Assembly: GCA_020062805.1 (NCBI GenBank)
Contig: JAGUVP010000329.1
Span: 1 to 7,966 of the forward strand
Origin: Candidatus Bipolaricaulis sp.
GTDB taxonomy: Bacteria; Bipolaricaulota; Bipolaricaulia; Bipolaricaulales; Bipolaricaulaceae
Length of the DNA: 7,966 bases
Direction: 5' to 3'
Shown piece by piece: positions 5,699 through 7,966 of this stretch. Numbering within the stretch: position 1 is the stretch's first letter; every line of letters starts with the position of its first letter. The translations under genes and the position numbers were made by a program. The notes under the pieces were generated by a model, which was given only the letters and a program-made list of their open reading frames with translations, was not told the origin of the DNA and did not search any database.

Positions 5699-6045
5699 CT
5701 AGCATGGGCGGGAGGGAGAGCGAACAGGGAAGCGCCACGCCGCTTTCGGTTGCCCTGGGAGTGATTGGGGTCCTGGCGATCATCGGCGGGATCGTCCAGT
5801 GCATCACGTTGTGGCCCAGTGAGCCCTTCGCGGGGTACCAGTGGCTCCCCACGGCGTACGTGCCGGCGTTGACGTGGCTCGTGGCAGGGCTTGTCTCCGG
5901 AATCCTCTTCTTCGCTGTGGCCGCGGTGTTGGTGTACCTTGCGGACATCCGAGACTACCTTCGGGCGATTCATCTGAGGGGATTCGCACGGCGGGAAGAT
6001 CCGGGTGCCGAAGGTGCGCCAGGGACGTCGGCGGACCCAGAGTAG
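5695..6045 (+). CDS. Small two-helix membrane protein
   Basis: A 116-residue protein that I do not recognise. Two membrane helices are clear: LSVALGVIGVLAIIGGIVQC (about 17-36) and LTWLVAGLVSGILFFAVAAV (about 59-78, extending through LVYL). The loop between them (WPSEPFAGYQWLPTAYVP) has aromatic residues and would face outside if both ends are cytoplasmic. The C-terminal tail is charged (RDYLRAIHLRGFARRED) and then Gly/Ala-rich. GTG at 5695 is preceded by AAGGAGG four bases away and overlaps the stop of the AbrB-like frame as GTGA. The ATG at 5704 would have an overlong spacer. The lipoprotein gene follows after 30 bases, so the two are probably co-transcribed. Confidence 0.75.
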   Translation: MTSMGGRESEQGSATPLSVALGVIGVLAIIGGIVQCITLWPSEPFAGYQWLPTAYVPALTWLVAGLVSGILFFAVAAVLVYLADIRDYLRAIHLRGFARREDPGAEGAPGTSADPE

Positions 6046-6075
6046 ACCGCCCGCAGGGGAGACGAGGAGGCGAAC

Positions 6076-6534
6076 GTGAACCATAGGATCAGGTCTCAGC
6101 GAAGGTTGGAGCGAAAGGTCGGCGTCCTGGGAATGCTGATCGCCTTAGCGATCCTCTTGGGTGGGTGTTCCCCGGTGATCCTCGGTCTCCGCCCCCCGGC
6201 TTGGATCCACGGGACGTGGGTCATGGTGATGGAGGTGGGAGGGCAGAGCATGGAAATGGACATGGGTTTCGAGTTCACAGCCACGACTGTTTATCTGTTC
6301 GGGCCGCAGGTGCGGTTGGATCTGGGCGAGATGTACCGCCGCGCGGGGATCCTCGACGAGGTGATCGCCGACCCGCTGTACTCGTTCACGATCAAAGCGC
6401 AGGCGGGCGCCTTCGGCTACTCCGAGGGGGATTACGTTACGTACGAGTACCGGCGGGTAACGAGCACGCGGGTGAACTGGTTTGGGAAGACTCCGCTACT
6501 CGAGCTCGGTCCCTTCACGCTCCACAAGCGGTGA
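6076..6534 (+). CDS. Hypothetical lipoprotein
   Basis: A 152-residue exported protein. A long basic N-region (RIRSQRRLERK) precedes the hydrophobic VGVLGMLIALAI and the lipobox LGGC, with Cys31 as the lipidation site. The mature part starts with WIHGTWVMVMEVGG (43-56), a G-x-W-like opening seen in lipocalin-like beta-barrels. A series of beta strands follows (FEFTATTVYLF, YSFTIKAQAGAF, DYVTYEYRRV). A small lipocalin-like barrel is possible but not demonstrated. The GTG start at 6076 has GAGGAGG five bases upstream. The gene is 30 bases after the membrane-protein gene and probably in its operon. A 17-codon frame (6537-6590) starts three bases after its stop and ends overlapping the next GTG. 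Confidence 0.75.
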   Translation: MNHRIRSQRRLERKVGVLGMLIALAILLGGCSPVILGLRPPAWIHGTWVMVMEVGGQSMEMDMGFEFTATTVYLFGPQVRLDLGEMYRRAGILDEVIADPLYSFTIKAQAGAFGYSEGDYVTYEYRRVTSTRVNWFGKTPLLELGPFTLHKR

Positions 6535-6586
6535 CCATGATCCCACCTCACCGTCTGGTTGAGATCTCGCTTACGGAGGTGACAGC

Positions 6587-6730
6587 GTGAAGGCGCGTGG
6601 CTTCCTGTACAAGCTGGCCCGGATCATGGGCGACGTGAACGCGGTCAAGCGGGGGCGCGTTGGCCGACGGGTGGCCCGTCGTGCGGCGGGCCGGGCCACG
6701 GGCAAGGCCCTGCGGCGGCTGTTCAAGTAA
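6587..6730 (+). CDS. 47-residue arginine-rich small protein
   Basis: A very basic protein: 16 of 47 residues are Lys or Arg. It starts with a hydrophobic-amphipathic segment, FLYKLARIMGDVNAV (6-20), and continues with the basic helix-forming stretch RVGRRVARRAAGRATGKALR (24-43), ending LFK. GTG at 6587 has a strong site, GGAGGTGA, just upstream and overlaps the stop of a 17-codon frame as GTGA. The periodic Arg/Ala/Gly pattern looks like a real protein, and I have a general recollection of similar small basic proteins with an 'RRA.GKATGRAL' tail, but no function. Nucleic-acid or membrane binding are possible from composition only. Confidence 0.6.
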   Translation: MKARGFLYKLARIMGDVNAVKRGRVGRRVARRAAGRATGKALRRLFK

Positions 6731-6739
6731 GGGGCTGCG

Positions 6740-6805
6740 ATGTCGGGCGACCCAGGGATAGAGTGGGGCGCGGGGGCGGAAGAGGAACCCGAACCTAGCG
6801 CCTAA
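6740..6805 (+). CDS. Possible 21-residue acidic peptide
   Basis: An ATG nine bases after the stop of the arginine-rich gene opens a 21-codon frame, MSGDPGIEWGAGAEEEPEPSA, preceded by AAGGGG. Its acidity contrasts with the basic protein before it. It is too short to support from composition, so it is listed only as a candidate. Confidence 0.2.
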   Translation: MSGDPGIEWGAGAEEEPEPSA

Positions 6806-6897
6806 GCCCTAGCGTGGAGGCCAGGAATGCCCTCCGTGGCCGGGGGGATCTTCCCTCCGAACACGAGCCTTAACCCGCAGGCGCGGTATCCTCGGGC

Positions 6898-7032
6898 ATG
6901 AGAAGAGGCTGCGGGAGCGTGACTCCCAAGGAGCTTGCCGATGACCTCGGATGGCAGGCAGGAGACGACGTGGTAGAGTTCGTGCGCAAGGGGGTACGGG
7001 TAGAGCTTCGCCGTCAGGGAGAGGAGCGCTAG
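6898..7032 (+). CDS. Small AbrB-like protein (copy 3)
   Basis: A 44-residue protein that is nearly all one SpoVT-AbrB-like unit: VTPKELADDLGWQAGDDVV (8-26), then EFVRKG and VRVELRR (27-39). This is the most intact of the three copies and fits the family pattern of a Pro-Lys-Glu-Leu strand-turn, a short helix, a Gly-Asp turn, and a final hairpin. Such proteins dimerise to bind DNA, commonly their own promoter, and some are antitoxins. It shares 19 identical bases (6923-6941) with copy 1 (4306-4324). ATG at 6898 lacks a strong ribosome-binding site. GTG at 6919 is an alternative. A three-helix membrane-protein gene follows 33 bases later. No recognisable toxin is next to it. Confidence 0.6.
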   Translation: MRRGCGSVTPKELADDLGWQAGDDVVEFVRKGVRVELRRQGEER

Positions 7033-7065
7033 AGTAGCTAAGGGGCAAGTGCAGGGGGGTAGTCC

Positions 7066-7680
7066 ATGGGTACGAGCAACGAGGGCGGGGTCGGCGGCGG
7101 GAAAGCGGGCGGAAGTGACCCCAGGTTTGATGAACACCTGGCCAAGTTTGATGAATACCTGGCGAAGATAGAATCCACGATCCTCCGTGGGTGTATGTTT
7201 CTCCTGCTGTGGGCTTTGAAGCGCTTCTACCTTCTGCTGTTCGCCATGATCCCAGGAGTTGCGGTCGGCTTCTTGGCAACCCTTGGGACAGGATGGCGCA
7301 TCGTCTGCATCCTGTTCGGACTTCTGCTTGGCTCATTGTGCGGCAGAGCGGCTTACAAAGCCTACAAAGGCGGCAACCGCAAGAAGAGCAAGTGGCTACT
7401 GCTAGCCGCCGTCAGCGGATGCACGATCCTCCTGACGGGGGTCTTCCCGTCGTCTTTCTTCCCTGAAGCGCAGGTAGTAGGGCGTGCGCAGAGGTATGTT
7501 CGGGAGCACATTTCACCGACGACAGCGAGGTTCAGCGAGGCCGACTGGACCAGCGAAGGCGATGCGTACGTCGTGTGGGGGCGATTTGATGTCTCGATCC
7601 GACCCCACAACTTCTACACGTACCTTGTGAAGATGGATCGAGAGTGGCGGCTGCTCGCCATCACGATATTCGAGTGGTGA
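7066..7680 (+). CDS. Hypothetical membrane protein with C-terminal soluble domain
   Basis: A 204-residue protein that I do not recognise as a named family. A Gly-rich N-terminus (1-20) leads to a duplicated heptad, FDEHLAK and FDEYLAK (21-34). An amphipathic segment (40-52) and three membrane helices follow: YLLLFAMIPGVAVGFLATLG (about 55-74), IVCILFGLLLGSLC (79-92) and WLLLAAVSGCTILLTGVF (110-127). The loop KAYKGGNRKKSK (98-109) is strongly basic and should be cytoplasmic. The C-terminal domain (139-204) begins YVREHISPTTARFSEADWT, which resembles small domains starting 'V+..L.SP.TA.F' found at the end of many secreted or membrane proteins. The ATG at 7066 has a G-rich upstream site. It ends 13 bases from the convergent DUF4177-like gene. 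Confidence 0.75.
   Translation: MGTSNEGGVGGGKAGGSDPRFDEHLAKFDEYLAKIESTILRGCMFLLLWALKRFYLLLFAMIPGVAVGFLATLGTGWRIVCILFGLLLGSLCGRAAYKAYKGGNRKKSKWLLLAAVSGCTILLTGVFPSSFFPEAQVVGRAQRYVREHISPTTARFSEADWTSEGDAYVVWGRFDVSIRPHNFYTYLVKMDREWRLLAITIFEW
7126..7167 (+). repeat. 21-base tandem duplication in coding sequence
   Basis: Two in-frame 21-base units (7126-7146, 7147-7167) differ at two positions, one of them changing His to Tyr. They encode the heptads FDEHLAK and FDEYLAK. The high identity suggests a recent slippage duplication that extends a possible coiled coil. Confidence 0.8.
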
Positions 7681-7693
7681 AGCAGGATGAGCC

Positions 7694-7912
7694 TCAGCCT
7701 TCTCTCTCGAAGACAAGGTATACCCAACAGACTAAGCTCTCTGGGCCAGCTCCAATGCGCTTTCGCTGCGCAGTGCCGCCTGTTGCTATCTGGAATAGAC
7801 GCCACCCGCCATTGACCGCGTTCTGGATGGCCGCAGCGATCTTGTCTGGGTCTACCACGTCAGCCCCGATCTCCTCAACACGGCGCAAAAGAACAACCTC
7901 ATACTGCTTCAC
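7694..7912 (-). CDS. DUF4177-like small protein
   Basis: A 72-residue cytoplasmic protein. The pattern YEVVLLRR (4-11), a helix KIAAAIQNAVNGGWRLFQI (24-42), and a final strand VCWVYLVFERE matches the DUF4177 type, in which a short strand, a helix ending in 'GW.l', and a last strand ending in 'lvF+R' form a small alpha/beta fold. No biochemical function is known for the family. The GTG start at 7912 has GGAGGTGG just upstream, which settles the start. The gene converges with the membrane-protein gene on the other strand, with 13 bases between stops. A TATGCT sequence further upstream could be a -10 element. The window ends about 50 bases beyond the start. Confidence 0.65.
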   Translation of the reverse strand: MKQYEVVLLRRVEEIGADVVDPDKIAAAIQNAVNGGWRLFQIATGGTAQRKRIGAGPESLVCWVYLVFEREG

Positions 7913-7966
7913 GGCTCCACCTCCGGCGCAGCATACCAGGCGGGGCCTCCGGGCGGCTACCCCCCC

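Overview
This is a GC-rich bacterial window with good Shine-Dalgarno sites, sigma70-like promoters and a tRNA gene with an encoded CCA end. I cannot name the lineage from sequence alone. The contents (small accessory enzymes, unrecognised exported proteins, repeats, a tRNA gene) look like a variable or island-type region rather than a core operon. I see no integrase, transposase, CRISPR array or rRNA.

Left half (1-3663), mostly minus strand: separate small genes with 175-250 base gaps. They are a GNAT acetyltransferase (267-746), a DUF1697 protein (922-1473), an HD-domain phosphohydrolase (1721-2440), and a stand-alone cyclic-nucleotide-binding domain protein (3241-3663). One unrecognised plus-strand gene (2664-2975) lies among them. 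The first 87 bases of the window exactly repeat codons 91-119 of the cyclic-nucleotide-binding gene (3307-3393). The left half is therefore bounded by a direct repeat, which is either a real duplication or an assembly join.

Middle (3664-4223): divergent promoters serve the cyclic-nucleotide-binding gene (minus) and tRNA-Ile(GAT) (plus, 3819-3895). About 290 bases without a gene follow.

Right half (4224-7680), plus strand: a closely packed series of small genes with overlapping stop and start codons (ATGA, GTGA). It encodes two lipoproteins, two membrane proteins, a 47-residue arginine-rich protein and three divergent copies of a short AbrB-like (swapped-hairpin) protein. Each AbrB-like copy lies just upstream of a gene for an exported or membrane protein, and one copy is frame-shifted. 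The first lipoprotein carries a PKD domain and two copies of an unrecognised beta-rich domain. The recurrent pairing of an AbrB-like gene with an envelope-protein gene is the best candidate here for an undescribed system. A DUF4177-like gene converges from the right edge (7694-7912, minus).
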